The notes under the pieces are model-generated. The model did not search any database, was not told where the DNA came from, and was given only the letters and a program-made list of their open reading frames with translations. Positions 29,255-38,925 of a stretch of DNA of 46,605 nucleotides are shown here, one piece after another (position 1 is the first letter of the stretch; every line of letters starts with the position of its first letter). Origin of the DNA: Pelagibacterales bacterium SAG-MED29 (lineage in GTDB: Bacteria; Pseudomonadota; Alphaproteobacteria; Pelagibacterales; Pelagibacteraceae); assembly GCA_014653815.1 (NCBI GenBank), contig JACWDZ010000006.1, positions 1 to 46,605 on the forward strand, in the 5' to 3' direction. The position numbers and the translations under genes were made by a program.

Positions 29255-30004
29255 ATGAACGTACCTAAAGTAGATATTAAACAATTATTGGAAGCAGGAG
29301 TACATCTTGGCCATAAAACCTTAAGATGGAATCCAAAAATGAAAGAATATATTTTTGGAGAAAAGAACTCTATCCACATAATTGACTTAACACAAACAGT
29401 TGAATTTTTAAAAAATGCTTTAGGACAAGTACACAAAACTATATCTGGAGGTGGTAAAATACTTATTGTTTCAACAAAAAAACAAGCATCTGAACAGGTT
29501 AGTGACTTAGCAAAAGAAACAGGACAATTTTTTGTAAATTATCGATGGCTAGGAGGAATGCTTACAAATTGGAATACGATACAAAATTCAATTAAGCGAT
29601 TAAAAAAATTGAATGAACAATTGTCAAAAGAAAATATAGGTTTTACTAAGAAAGAAATTTTAAAATTTAGTAAAGAGAAAGAAAAACTTCAAAGATCATT
29701 AGGTGGTATTTCAGAAATGAAAAAAACACCTGATTTAATTTTTATTATTGATACTAATGTTGAGTCTTTAGCAGTTGCGGAAGCAAAAAAACTTGGAATA
29801 CCAATTGTAGCAGTATTAGATACTAATTCTGACCCAACAGGAATTAATTTCCCAATACCTGGCAATGATGATGCTAGAAGATCCATAAATCTTTACTGCG
29901 ATTTACTTAAAAACACAATTAAAGATGCAGAAAAATTTATAAAAGATCCTGAACCTCAAGAAGAGAAAAAATCAGAAAAAAAATCTGAAAGAAAAAAAAA
30001 ATAA
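29255..30004 (+). CDS. rpsB: 30S ribosomal protein S2
   Basis: S2 binds late on the 30S subunit and is needed to load S1. The 249-aa protein shows [20 protein letters not shown] near the N-terminus, [14 protein letters not shown], and [25 protein letters not shown] near residues 185-210 in family terms, with a Lys/Glu-rich tail. It heads the rpsB-tsf unit and its start is preceded by the pseudoknotted leader. tsf begins 17 nt downstream. Confidence 0.97.
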   Translation: MNVPKVDIKQLLEAGVHLGHKTLRWNPKMKEYIFGEKNSIHIIDLTQTVEFLKNALGQVHKTISGGGKILIVSTKKQASEQVSDLAKETGQFFVNYRWLGGMLTNWNTIQNSIKRLKKLNEQLSKENIGFTKKEILKFSKEKEKLQRSLGGISEMKKTPDLIFIIDTNVESLAVAEAKKLGIPIVAVLDTNSDPTGINFPIPGNDDARRSINLYCDLLKNTIKDAEKFIKDPEPQEEKKSEKKSERKKK

Positions 30005-30021
30005 ACCTATTCATTTACTGA

Positions 30022-30888
30022 ATGTCAAATAAAGATTTATTAGATAATATCAAAAAGCTTAGAGAGCTTACAGGGGTGGGGTTTAAAGATTGTAAATCGG
30101 CTCTTGATGAAACAAAAGGAAACATAGAAAAATCAATAGAATTTTTAAGAAAAAAAGGTATTGCGAAAGCCTCAAAAAAAATGAGCAGAACAGCCTCTGA
30201 AGGTTTAGCTTTAGTAACAGAAAAAGAAAATAAAGTATCCATTATTGAAATAAATAGCGAAACAGACTTTGTTGCTAAAAACAAAGATTTTATTTCTTTC
30301 TGCAAAGAACTGTCAGAAATTAATTTTTTAACATTGGGGAATTTAGATAAACTTAATGATTTTAAAATGAAGAATGGAACATCAGTAAAAGATAGCTTAG
30401 TTGCTTTAATAGCTAAAATTGGAGAAAAAATAACTATTAGAAGAACTAATTTTTTTGATAACAAAAAAGGTTTAAATTTTTTTTATGTTCACTCTGCAAT
30501 AGAAAAAAATATAGGTAAAATAATTTCTATTGTTCAGCTAGATGGAATAGTGAAAGGTAAAAATGAAGATATTGGAAATAAAATTGCTATGCATATTGCT
30601 GCTTCTAATCCGCTTGCGATCGAAAAAGATGGAGTAAAAAAAGAAATAATTAATAAGGAATTAGAAATAATAAAGGCTGAAATTACTAATTCTGGCAAAC
30701 CCTCCGATATGGCAGAAAAAATATCAAAAGGTAAAATTACTAAATTTATTAATGACAATACACTTTTAAATCAAATTTGGATAATGGATCCTAAAAAGAA
30801 AGTATCTGATATACTTAAAGAGAATAAAATTGAAAAAGAAGTAAAGATATTAAATTTTATTAGATATAAAGTTGGTGAAGGAATTTAA
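30022..30888 (+). CDS. tsf: Translation elongation factor Ts
   Basis: EF-Ts exchanges GDP for GTP on EF-Tu. The 288-aa protein has the N-terminal UBA-like motif LRELTGVGFKDCKSALDE (residues 8-25), the conserved SETDFVAKNKDF that contacts EF-Tu, and the core and dimerisation regions after it (HIAASNPLA near 190). In most bacteria pyrH follows; here the next gene is frr, only 2 nt after the stop. Confidence 0.96.
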   Translation: MSNKDLLDNIKKLRELTGVGFKDCKSALDETKGNIEKSIEFLRKKGIAKASKKMSRTASEGLALVTEKENKVSIIEINSETDFVAKNKDFISFCKELSEINFLTLGNLDKLNDFKMKNGTSVKDSLVALIAKIGEKITIRRTNFFDNKKGLNFFYVHSAIEKNIGKIISIVQLDGIVKGKNEDIGNKIAMHIAASNPLAIEKDGVKKEIINKELEIIKAEITNSGKPSDMAEKISKGKITKFINDNTLLNQIWIMDPKKKVSDILKENKIEKEVKILNFIRYKVGEGI

Positions 30889-30890
30889 AG

Positions 30891-31451
30891 ATGAGCTCAG
30901 AATTTAACGAAAAAAATTATTCATCTAAGATGGACAAGAGTATTCAGTCTTTCAAAAAAGATTTATCTACACTTCGAACTGGGAGAGCTAATGCCAATAT
31001 GCTGGATACAATAAAAGTTGACGTTTATGGACAGTTAATGCCAATAGATCAACTTGGAACAGTCAGCGTTCCCGAGGCTAGACTTATATCTATTCAAGTT
31101 TGGGATAAATCAAATGTTACTTTAATAGATTCAGCAATACAAAAATCAGAACTTGGTATTAACCCCCAAATAGATGGTCAAATAATTAGACTAAGAGTTC
31201 CTGACTTAACAGAAGAAAGAAGAAAAGATTTGATAAAAATATTAAAAGGCATGGGAGAAAAAGGGAAAGTATCAATTAGAAATATAAGAAGAGAAGCTAA
31301 TGAAGAATTAAAAAAAAAACTAAAAGAGAAAACTATTTCAGAAGATGAAAATAAAACATTTGAAAAAAACATTCAAAAATTAACGGATGTTAATATTGAA
31401 GGTATAGATAAAATTTTATCTGAAAAAGAAAAAGAGATATTACAGATATGA
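30891..31451 (+). CDS. frr: Ribosome recycling factor
   Basis: RRF works with EF-G to split the post-termination ribosome. The 186-aa protein has the expected long three-helix bundle and inserted domain: LRTGRANANMLD near 29-40, VPEARLISIQVWDK near 65-78, IRLRVPDLTEERRKDLIK near 100-120 and RNIRREANEELKK near 133. Its ATGA stop overlaps the uppS start. It directly follows tsf because pyrH is missing from this locus. Confidence 0.97.
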   Translation: MSSEFNEKNYSSKMDKSIQSFKKDLSTLRTGRANANMLDTIKVDVYGQLMPIDQLGTVSVPEARLISIQVWDKSNVTLIDSAIQKSELGINPQIDGQIIRLRVPDLTEERRKDLIKILKGMGEKGKVSIRNIRREANEELKKKLKEKTISEDENKTFEKNIQKLTDVNIEGIDKILSEKEKEILQI

Positions 31452-32119
31452 ATAAGCTCAACCACGTTGCCTTCATTATGGATGGTAATGGAAGGTGGGG
31501 AAAAAAAAGAAATAAAGGAAGAAACTTTGGTCATTTAAATGGAGTTAAAACAGTTAAAAAAATTGTTGAAAGTTCGATAAAGTTAAAAATTCCTGTATTA
31601 ACATTTTATGTATTTTCAACTGAAAATTGGAAGAGACCTCAATCTGAAATTAATTTTTTATTTAAATTAATAATTAATTATTTTAAGAAAGAATTGAATA
31701 ATGTTGTTTTAAATGGAATTAAAATAAATATCATAGGTCAAATAAATAAATTGCCTTTAAAAATAAGATCTACATTAAAAGAAGTTATTAAATTTACCAA
31801 AAAAAATAAAAAGATAATTGTTAATTTAGCTATTAATTATGGTTCTAAAATTGAAATTGTTAATGCTGTACAGAAATCAAGGAAGAATAAGGTTACCGTA
31901 AATTTATTAAACAATAATCTTTATACTAATAATTTACCAAATCCCGACATATTGATAAGGACAGGTGGACATAAAAGATTGAGTAATTTTATGCTATGGC
32001 AACTTGCGTATGCTGAAATTTATTTTTTAGATAAATTGTGGCCCGACTTTAATGATAAAGATTTAAAAAAAGTGATTAATGATTTTAAAAAAATAAAAAG
32101 AAATTTTGGTTCAATTTAA
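31448..32119 (+). CDS. uppS: Undecaprenyl diphosphate synthase
   Basis: UppS builds the C55 lipid carrier for peptidoglycan and surface polysaccharide from farnesyl and isopentenyl diphosphates. The 223-aa cis-prenyltransferase shows FIMDGNGRWGKKRN (catalytic Asp), GHLNGVKTVKKIV, TFYVFSTENWKRP, and the C-terminal NPDILIRTGGHKRLSNFM and ELWPD-like KLWPDFND. Length is slightly below the usual 230-250. It is translationally coupled to frr (ATGA), and the cdsA ATG starts one base after its stop. Confidence 0.95.
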   Translation: MNKLNHVAFIMDGNGRWGKKRNKGRNFGHLNGVKTVKKIVESSIKLKIPVLTFYVFSTENWKRPQSEINFLFKLIINYFKKELNNVVLNGIKINIIGQINKLPLKIRSTLKEVIKFTKKNKKIIVNLAINYGSKIEIVNAVQKSRKNKVTVNLLNNNLYTNNLPNPDILIRTGGHKRLSNFMLWQLAYAEIYFLDKLWPDFNDKDLKKVINDFKKIKRNFGSI

Positions 32120-32120
32120 T

Positions 32121-32771
32121 ATGTTAAAAAATATTCAAAAAAGAATTTATACCTCGATTGTTTTATTCTTGTTATTATTTTTAATGATTGCTGACAATCA
32201 TGCGATGGTATTTTTTTTGATGATCATTGGTATATTTTCTGTATTAGAATTTTTTAAAATTATTTTAAAGATTTATAAGAAAAATAAGATTAAACAATTT
32301 TTTTATAACATATTTTTTATAATTTATATTTTTTCTTTTTGTACATATTTTTTAATTCTTTCATCTTTTTCACATTTAAAAATTTTAATTTTTGTAGTTT
32401 TGCTAACTTGTGTGACATCAGATATCGGAGGGTTTGTATTTGGAAAAATTTTTAAAGGTCCTAAATTAACAAAAATAAGTCCTAACAAAACTATTTCAGG
32501 CGCAATAGGTTCTTTAGTATTATCATCTTTATTTATACTTATGTTGATTTTTTATTTAACTAAAAACTTTGACCCATATATTATAATAATTGGATCTATT
32601 ACTTCAATTAGCTGCCAAATAGGGGACTTATTTTTTTCATTGTTAAAAAGAAAATCTTTTTTGAAAGATAGTGGTAATTTTTTACCTGGGCATGGCGGAA
32701 TACTCGATAGAATTGACGGTATATTACTAGGGGTTCCTGTTGGATTTTTAACTTTTTTAATATTTTATTAG
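32121..32771 (+). CDS. cdsA: Phosphatidate cytidylyltransferase
   Basis: CdsA makes CDP-diacylglycerol, the precursor of bacterial phospholipids, in the inner membrane. The 216-aa protein is shorter than typical (about 260-280) but keeps the C-terminal signature: SLLKRKSFLKDSGNFLPGHG followed by GILDRIDG with the metal-binding Asp residues, plus DIGGFVFGK earlier. At least five hydrophobic helices are visible. An in-frame TTG at 32106 exists, but the ATG at 32121 directly behind the uppS stop is more likely. The shortening is at the N-terminus, where one or two helices seem to be missing. Confidence 0.9.
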   Translation: MLKNIQKRIYTSIVLFLLLFLMIADNHAMVFFLMIIGIFSVLEFFKIILKIYKKNKIKQFFYNIFFIIYIFSFCTYFLILSSFSHLKILIFVVLLTCVTSDIGGFVFGKIFKGPKLTKISPNKTISGAIGSLVLSSLFILMLIFYLTKNFDPYIIIIGSITSISCQIGDLFFSLLKRKSFLKDSGNFLPGHGGILDRIDGILLGVPVGFLTFLIFY

Positions 32772-32772
32772 C

Positions 32773-33960
32773 ATGAAAAAAAATGTTTCTATTTTAGGAT
32801 CTACAGGCTCAATTGGAGTAAACTCATTAAAAATATTTAGTAGAAAAAATAAACTCTTCAAAATTAATATTCTTGCGGCAAATAAGAATTACAAATTAAT
32901 TTGTAAACAAATTAATCAATTTAAGCCCAAAATATTTATCATCAATGATTCAAAAGTTTTAGAAAAAGTTAAAAAAAAATTTAAGAATAATAAAGTTAAA
33001 ATAATTAAAGATATTGATATTAGAAAAAATTATTTTAAAAATTCAGATATCACTATCGCAGCAATTCCTGGTATTGCTGGATTAAAACCAACGGTTGAAT
33101 TAACTAAAATAAGTAAGAAAATTTTAATTGCAAACAAAGAGTCTATTATTTGTGGATGGAACTTAATAAAAAAAATTGCTTTACAACACAATACTAAGAT
33201 TATCCCTATAGACTCTGAACATTTTTCAATAATGAAATTATTAGAAAATCAAAAAAAAAATGATGTTAAAAAAATTTATCTTACTGCATCTGGAGGTCCT
33301 TTTTTAAATCTTAATATTTCTAAATTAAAAGATGTTAAACCACATGAAGCTATTAAACATCCTAAATGGAAAATGGGAAAAAAAATTTCAATAGACTCAG
33401 CTAGTCTAATGAATAAGATTCTTGAGGTTATAGAAGCACATAAACTTTTTGAAATTGATATAAAAAAATTTGAAATTGTTATACATCCTGAATCTTTAAT
33501 TCACGCAATTATTGAATTTAAAAATGGTTTGTATAAATTTATCTATCATGAAACTTCAATGCTGATTCCATTAGCCAATGCTATTTTTGATAATACCATA
33601 GATATTGATGATTTTTTAAAACCTAAATTAAACTCTAAAAGATCAATTTTTTTCCAAAGTTTAAATTTTTTGAAAGTAGATAAAAAAAGATTTCCAATTA
33701 TTAATCTTAAATCGAGACTAAATGAACACCACTCTTCTCCAATTATAATAAATGCAGTTAATGAAATATTAGTTGATCAATATATTCATAAAAGAATACC
33801 TTTTACTTCCTTTTATAAGTATATATTGAAGGTACTGAACCATAGAAATTATAATAAATATGCTATAAAAGAACCTAAAAGTATAAGTCAAATATTAGAG
33901 ATAGATCAATGGTCAAGGAAAGTTGTTTATAAAAAAATATTAACTAAAAAAAATGCATAA
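32773..33960 (+). CDS. dxr: 1-deoxy-D-xylulose 5-phosphate reductoisomerase
   Basis: Dxr is the second enzyme of the MEP isoprenoid pathway, converting DXP to MEP with NADPH. The 395-aa protein has the nucleotide loop GSTGSIGVNSL near residue 8, ANKESIICGW, the metal/substrate segment IPIDSEHFSI, LTASGGPF, and HPKWKMGKKISIDSASLMNK with the catalytic loop. It is followed with an 8-nt overlap by bamA; in many Proteobacteria rseP stands between them. Confidence 0.96.
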   Translation: MKKNVSILGSTGSIGVNSLKIFSRKNKLFKINILAANKNYKLICKQINQFKPKIFIINDSKVLEKVKKKFKNNKVKIIKDIDIRKNYFKNSDITIAAIPGIAGLKPTVELTKISKKILIANKESIICGWNLIKKIALQHNTKIIPIDSEHFSIMKLLENQKKNDVKKIYLTASGGPFLNLNISKLKDVKPHEAIKHPKWKMGKKISIDSASLMNKILEVIEAHKLFEIDIKKFEIVIHPESLIHAIIEFKNGLYKFIYHETSMLIPLANAIFDNTIDIDDFLKPKLNSKRSIFFQSLNFLKVDKKRFPIINLKSRLNEHHSSPIIINAVNEILVDQYIHKRIPFTSFYKYILKVLNHRNYNKYAIKEPKSISQILEIDQWSRKVVYKKILTKKNA

Positions 33961-36187
33961 ATTATTTATAATTTTATTTTTATCATATTTCTACTATGGC
34001 TTTTCACATGCAGAAATTATTAAGAAGATAGAAATCTCAGGCAATCAAAGGGTTAGCAATGAAACCATTGCGGCGTATGGAGATATTGATTTAAATAAAG
34101 ACTATTCAGAACAAGATGTGAATACAATATTAACGAATTTGTATTCAACTAACTTCTTCGAAGATGTTAATGTTAAATTAACTAATGGCGTTTTAATTGT
34201 TCAAGTAAAAGAATATCCCGTTATAAATGAGCTTATAATAATTGGAGAAAATAGTAAAAAATATAAAGAGAAAATTCTTGAATTAATTAGCCTAAAACAA
34301 AAAGACTCATTTATTCAAAACAGATTAGCAAAAGATGTTGACATGATTAAAAAGATTTACTCTGCAGGCGGATTTAATTTTGCTGAAGTTGAAACAAAAA
34401 TAAGAAAAATAGATGAAAGTAATTTAGATCTAATCTTTGAAGTTAATAGAGGCAAGGAAACTAGAATATCAAAAATTTATTTTACTGGTGATAAAAAGGT
34501 AAGAGAAAAGAGATTAAGAGATGTGATAGCGAGTGAAGAATATAAATTTTGGAAATTTATATCTAGAAATACAAAATTTAGTCAAAATTTAATTGAATTG
34601 GATAAAAGATTATTAGAGAATTATTATAAAGCCGCAGGTTATTACGATATTCAAATTTCTTCTCAATCAGCAGAACTGAAACCAGAAAGCCATGAAGTAG
34701 AAATAACTTATTCGATTGAGGCAGGTAATAGATATATCGTTAAAAAAATTATTACAAATGCAGATCCAGTATTTGATAAAAGTTTATTTTATTCATTAAA
34801 TGAGAAATTTCAAAAAATTGTAGGTGAGTATTATTCTCCTTTTAAAATTAAACTATTATTAGAAGATATTGATGAACTAATTGAAAAAAAGAATTTGCAA
34901 TTTGTTGAGCACAATGTTGAAGAAATTATAGAAGGAGAGTCAATAATAATTAAATTTAATATATATGAAGGTGAAAAAATTTTAGTAGAGAGAATTAATA
35001 TTCTTGGCAACAATGTTACAAACGAAACAGTTGTAAGAGGGGAACTTTTATTAGATGAAGGTGATCCTTTTACTAATTTAAAATTAAGTAAATCAGTATC
35101 AAAAATTAAATCAAGAAATATTTTTGGAGATGTTAAATCAAAAGTCTCAAATGGTTCTTCTGCGGATTTAAGAATAATTGATATCTCTGTTGAAGAAAAA
35201 CCTACAGGTGAACTTGCCGCTGGAGCTGGAGTTGGGACTGATGGAGGAAGCTTTACTTTAATGGTATCTGAAAATAATTGGCTAGGAGAAGGAAAAAATG
35301 TTTCATTTGATGTTGATGTTAGCGAAGAGTCATTAAGAGGTACTTTAAATTATACTGATCCAAATTATGATTTTCTCGGTAATTCCCTGAACTATTCATT
35401 AAGTAGTGTCCAAAATGATAAACCTGACCAAGGATATGAAAATACTATTATTGGAGCAGGTGTTGGCACAACATTTGAACAATATAAAAATATATTTGCA
35501 AAATTAGGTTTGAATGCAAATATTGATGATTTAAAAACGGAAGACAGTGCATCAGACTCATTAAAAAAACAAGCTGGCGATTTTACTGAACTTTCTGGAT
35601 ACTATGGTTTTTCTTATGATCAGCGTGATAGAGCTTTTATGCCTACAGACGGCAGTATTATTGGATTTGATCAAAGCTTTCCAATTTATGCAGATAAAGC
35701 CTTTTTAGGTAATACTTTATTTGCAAGTTCATATAGAACACTTAGTGACAATGTTATTGGTGCAAGCAAGTTTTTTTTCACGTCAGTGCATGGACTTGGA
35801 GACGATGATGTTAGAGTAAGTAAAAGAAGAAATTTATCTACAAAAAAACTTAGAGGTTTTAAAAGAGGAAAAGTAGGACCAAAAGATGGAACAGATCATG
35901 TGGGCGGCAACTATGCAGTTGCAGTTAATTTTGAAGCAAGTTTGCCAAATATATTGCCTGAGGCAACAAAAACCGATGTAGGATTATTTGTGGATTTAGG
36001 AAATGTTTGGGGAGTGGACTATGATGATAGTATTGATGATTCAAGCAAATTAAGATCATCAACAGGTGTAGCAGCTAACTGGATGTCTCCACTAGGACCA
36101 ATGAGTTTTATTTTATCGACAAATATTACAAAACATTCTACCGATCAAACCGAGAGCTTCAATTTCAGTTTAGGAACAACATTTTAA
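33953..36187 (+). CDS. bamA: Outer membrane protein assembly factor BamA
   Basis: BamA (Omp85) folds and inserts beta-barrel proteins into the outer membrane. The 744-aa protein has a signal peptide (residues 1-20, ending SHA), POTRA repeats over roughly 21-415 (the first is IEISGNQRVSNETI, the last RINILGNNVTNETVVRGEL), and a 16-strand barrel over the rest. The terminal residue is Phe (FSFSLGTTF), the normal outer-membrane barrel signal. The VGPKDG...GG region matches the family's lid loop. It is followed after one base by the Skp-like chaperone gene. Confidence 0.96.
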   Translation: MHKLFIILFLSYFYYGFSHAEIIKKIEISGNQRVSNETIAAYGDIDLNKDYSEQDVNTILTNLYSTNFFEDVNVKLTNGVLIVQVKEYPVINELIIIGENSKKYKEKILELISLKQKDSFIQNRLAKDVDMIKKIYSAGGFNFAEVETKIRKIDESNLDLIFEVNRGKETRISKIYFTGDKKVREKRLRDVIASEEYKFWKFISRNTKFSQNLIELDKRLLENYYKAAGYYDIQISSQSAELKPESHEVEITYSIEAGNRYIVKKIITNADPVFDKSLFYSLNEKFQKIVGEYYSPFKIKLLLEDIDELIEKKNLQFVEHNVEEIIEGESIIIKFNIYEGEKILVERINILGNNVTNETVVRGELLLDEGDPFTNLKLSKSVSKIKSRNIFGDVKSKVSNGSSADLRIIDISVEEKPTGELAAGAGVGTDGGSFTLMVSENNWLGEGKNVSFDVDVSEESLRGTLNYTDPNYDFLGNSLNYSLSSVQNDKPDQGYENTIIGAGVGTTFEQYKNIFAKLGLNANIDDLKTEDSASDSLKKQAGDFTELSGYYGFSYDQRDRAFMPTDGSIIGFDQSFPIYADKAFLGNTLFASSYRTLSDNVIGASKFFFTSVHGLGDDDVRVSKRRNLSTKKLRGFKRGKVGPKDGTDHVGGNYAVAVNFEASLPNILPEATKTDVGLFVDLGNVWGVDYDDSIDDSSKLRSSTGVAANWMSPLGPMSFILSTNITKHSTDQTESFNFSLGTTF

Positions 36188-36188
36188 T

Positions 36189-36713
36189 ATGAAATTTTAT
36201 AAAAAAATAACATTTATTTGGATTATATTCTTGATTTTTCAGACAAATCTTTCTGCTGACACTCCTCATTATTTAGATTTTAGATATATTTTAAATCAAA
36301 GTGATGCTGGAAAAAAAGCTCAAACTTATTTAAAAAATCAATTAGATAATGGAGTAAAAGCGCTTCAAAAAAAAGAAAAAGCTATACAAGAGGAAGAAAG
36401 AAAAATTATTCAACAAAAAAAAGTTATTTCAGCTGAAGAGTACAAAAAAAAAATTACTGCTTTAAGAACAAAAATAGAGTCTCTTCAAAAAGAAAGAAAT
36501 TCACTTTTGTCAGAAGTTTCTAAAAAAAGATCTAAAGCCAGAACAGAACTTCTTAAAAATTTAAACCCAATAATAAAGGATTATATGAAAGAGAAAAATA
36601 TTAGAATGGTGTTAGATAAAAAAAGCATGTTACTTGCTGATGAAGGTTTAGATATTACTAAAGATATTGTTAAAATACTTAATAGTAAATTAAAATCAAT
36701 TAAATTAAACTAA
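36189..36713 (+). CDS. skp: OmpH/Skp-family periplasmic chaperone
   Basis: Skp shuttles unfolded outer-membrane proteins across the periplasm to BamA. This 174-aa protein has a signal peptide of about 23 residues (ending LSA), then a small core strand and a long Lys/Glu-rich coiled coil (about 50-125), the tentacles of the trimer, and a closing strand IRMVLDKKSMLLAD. The position directly between bamA and lpxD is the classic one. Sequence conservation in this family is low, so the call rests on architecture and neighbours. Confidence 0.9.
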   Translation: MKFYKKITFIWIIFLIFQTNLSADTPHYLDFRYILNQSDAGKKAQTYLKNQLDNGVKALQKKEKAIQEEERKIIQQKKVISAEEYKKKITALRTKIESLQKERNSLLSEVSKKRSKARTELLKNLNPIIKDYMKEKNIRMVLDKKSMLLADEGLDITKDIVKILNSKLKSIKLN

Positions 36714-36721
36714 AAAGTTTA

Positions 36722-37687
36722 ATGCTATCAATTGTGTTCTTTAAAAAAAAATCTTCTTTTATTAATAATCTTTTTTCAGATTTAAAATCAAGAAAAAAAG
36801 CTAAGATAAAAGATGTTAAAACATTAAAAAATTCAAAAAAATTTGATCTAACTTTTTTGGACTCCATCAAATATAAATCTCATGCATCAATTACAAAAGC
36901 ATCTTATTGTATTACAACAAAGAAATTAGAAAAGTTTTTACCTAAAAAAGTCGAAAGAATAATTGTTAAAAATGTTTTGTTTGAATTAGCAAAAGTTTTA
37001 AAAAAGATATATCCAGATGCTGATATTGATTATCCTGATTTATCATTAAAATCACCTAATAAGAATAAATTTAAAAGTGTAAAATTTGGTAATAATGTTT
37101 TAATTGGTAAAAATGTTAAAATTGGTAAAAACACTATTATTGGAAGCAATTCAATAATTGAGCACGACGTAGTGATAGGTAGCAATTGTGTAATAGCTTC
37201 TAATGTGATTTTAAAAAATTCAATATTGGGTAATAATATAGTGATACAAGATGATTGTAAAATTGGCTTAAAAGGTTTTGGTTTTATTCCATTAAAAGAA
37301 AAAAATTTTAAATTTCCCCATATTGGCAGAGTAATTATTAACGATAATGTTGAAATTGCATCTGGATGTACAATAGATAGAGGCTCAGTTGATGATACAG
37401 AAATTGGAAAAAATACATATTTGGATAACCAAGTTCATATGGCACATAATGTTAAAATTGGATCTAATTGTATGATAGCAGGTCAAGTAGGTTTTGCTGG
37501 CAGTTCAACGATAGGCAACAATGTTTCGATAGGTGGTCAAGCGGGTATTTCTGGTCATCTTACTATAGGAAATAATGTTAAAATAGGTGGTGGTAGCGGA
37601 GTTGTAAAAGATATTGAAGATAATCAAGTTGTGATGGGATATCCTGCAGTACCATTTAAAGAGTTTATAAAAAATTGGAAAAAATAA
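36722..37687 (+). CDS. lpxD: UDP-3-O-acylglucosamine N-acyltransferase
   Basis: LpxD adds the N-linked acyl chain in the third step of lipid A synthesis. The 321-aa protein has an N-terminal uridine-binding domain (about 1-100) and a left-handed beta helix of hexapeptide repeats (V/I-x-IGxN, about 115-300). The catalytic His lies in QVHMAHNVKIGSN. The hexapeptide register is intact. Its stop overlaps the fabZ ATG by one base. Confidence 0.96.
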   Translation: MLSIVFFKKKSSFINNLFSDLKSRKKAKIKDVKTLKNSKKFDLTFLDSIKYKSHASITKASYCITTKKLEKFLPKKVERIIVKNVLFELAKVLKKIYPDADIDYPDLSLKSPNKNKFKSVKFGNNVLIGKNVKIGKNTIIGSNSIIEHDVVIGSNCVIASNVILKNSILGNNIVIQDDCKIGLKGFGFIPLKEKNFKFPHIGRVIINDNVEIASGCTIDRGSVDDTEIGKNTYLDNQVHMAHNVKIGSNCMIAGQVGFAGSSTIGNNVSIGGQAGISGHLTIGNNVKIGGGSGVVKDIEDNQVVMGYPAVPFKEFIKNWKK

Positions 37688-38139
37688 TGAGCGAGACAGA
37701 AATAGATAAAAAGAAAATAGAGAGTTTATTGCCTCATAGAGAACCAATGTTATTAATAGATAAATTAACTAAAATAATTCCATTAAAATCTGCGACAGCA
37801 ATAATGTATGTAAAAAAAAATGGTTTTTATGTACAAGGACACTTTCCAGGACAACCAGTAATGCCAGGTGTTTTAATTGTTGAAGCTTTTGGTCAGGCTG
37901 CTGCTGCTTTGACTGCACATGGCATTGATCCCAAAGAATATGCAAATAAATTAGTTTATTTAATGAGTGTAGATAAAGCGAGATTTAGAAGTCCAATAAT
38001 TCCTGACTGTGAGTTACATTTGGAAATAGAAGCGGTAAGATCACACGGTAGAGTTTGGAAATACAAAGGAACAGCAAAAGTTGATGGAAAAAGAATGGCT
38101 GATGCTGAGTGGTCGGCAACTATAGTAGATAGAAAATAA
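37687..38139 (+). CDS. fabZ: 3-hydroxyacyl-[acyl-carrier-protein] dehydratase
   Basis: FabZ removes water from 3-hydroxyacyl-ACP, feeding both fatty acid elongation and, by competition, the hydroxyacyl pool used by LpxA and LpxD. The 150-aa hotdog-fold protein shows LLPHREPMLLID, and the catalytic His in GHFPGQPVMPGV and Glu in LIVEAFGQAAA. An in-frame TTG at 37675 would lengthen it by four residues; the ATG at 37687 forms a one-base TAATG junction with lpxD and is chosen. It joins lpxA in the same way. Confidence 0.96.
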   Translation: MSETEIDKKKIESLLPHREPMLLIDKLTKIIPLKSATAIMYVKKNGFYVQGHFPGQPVMPGVLIVEAFGQAAAALTAHGIDPKEYANKLVYLMSVDKARFRSPIIPDCELHLEIEAVRSHGRVWKYKGTAKVDGKRMADAEWSATIVDRK

Positions 38140-38918
38140 TGATTCATAAATCAAGTGTAGTAGATTCAAAAGCCGAGATTTCAAAAAATGTTAAGATTGG
38201 TCCATTTTGCTATATTGGACCAAATGTTTTTCTTGATGATAGTGTTGAGCTAGTATCGAATGTACATATTGAAGGTAATACAAAAATTGGTAAAGGGACA
38301 AGAATTTTTCCATTTGCTAGCATTGGAACGCAACCACAAGATTTAAAATTTAAAGGTGAAAAAAATAGTTTAGAAATTGGAGAAAATAATTTAATCAGAG
38401 AATATGTCACAATAAATCCTGGCACTGAAGGAGGAGGATCTAAAACAATTATAGGTAATAATTGTTTATTTATGATTTCATCTCATATAGCTCACGATTG
38501 CAAGGTTGGAAATGAAGTTGTTATTGCAAACAATGTGCCTTTAGGAGGACATGTTACAATTGAAGACTCAGTTGTTATAGGAGGAAATTCAGCAGTACAA
38601 CAATTTACAAGAATTGGTAGATTAGCAATGATTGGTGGGATGACTGGAGTTTTAAAAGATGTAATACCATTTGGATTATCTATTGGTAACAGAAATTATC
38701 TAGAGGGACTAAATTTAATAGGTTTAAGAAGAAAAAAATATGAAAATCAAAAAATTATGGGATTAAGTAAAGCTTATAAAGAAATCTTTGCTTCAAAAAA
38801 TTTACATGAAAACCTTAGTAAAATTAACGGTGAACACAAAGGAAACGATCTAGTAAATGAAGTAATTAGCTTCATAGAAAAAGATAAAAAAAGACCTATT
38901 TGTTCACCACAGAGCTAA
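38139..38918 (+). CDS. lpxA: UDP-N-acetylglucosamine O-acyltransferase
   Basis: LpxA performs the first committed acylation of lipid A synthesis. The 259-aa protein has about ten hexapeptide coils (NVKIGPFCYIGPNV onward) followed by a C-terminal helical part (about 190-259). The catalytic His is in SSHIAHDCKVGNE. FASIGTQPQDLKFKGE and GLNLIGLRRKKY are family hallmarks. It is followed after 7 nt by lpxI. Confidence 0.97.
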   Translation: MIHKSSVVDSKAEISKNVKIGPFCYIGPNVFLDDSVELVSNVHIEGNTKIGKGTRIFPFASIGTQPQDLKFKGEKNSLEIGENNLIREYVTINPGTEGGGSKTIIGNNCLFMISSHIAHDCKVGNEVVIANNVPLGGHVTIEDSVVIGGNSAVQQFTRIGRLAMIGGMTGVLKDVIPFGLSIGNRNYLEGLNLIGLRRKKYENQKIMGLSKAYKEIFASKNLHENLSKINGEHKGNDLVNEVISFIEKDKKRPICSPQS

Positions 38919-38925
38919 GATAATT

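Noticed and set aside
30015-30464. 149-codon minus-strand frame over tsf
   Set aside because: The plus strand encodes EF-Ts with clear motifs, and the minus frame is a hydrophobic shadow of its Lys/Glu codons.
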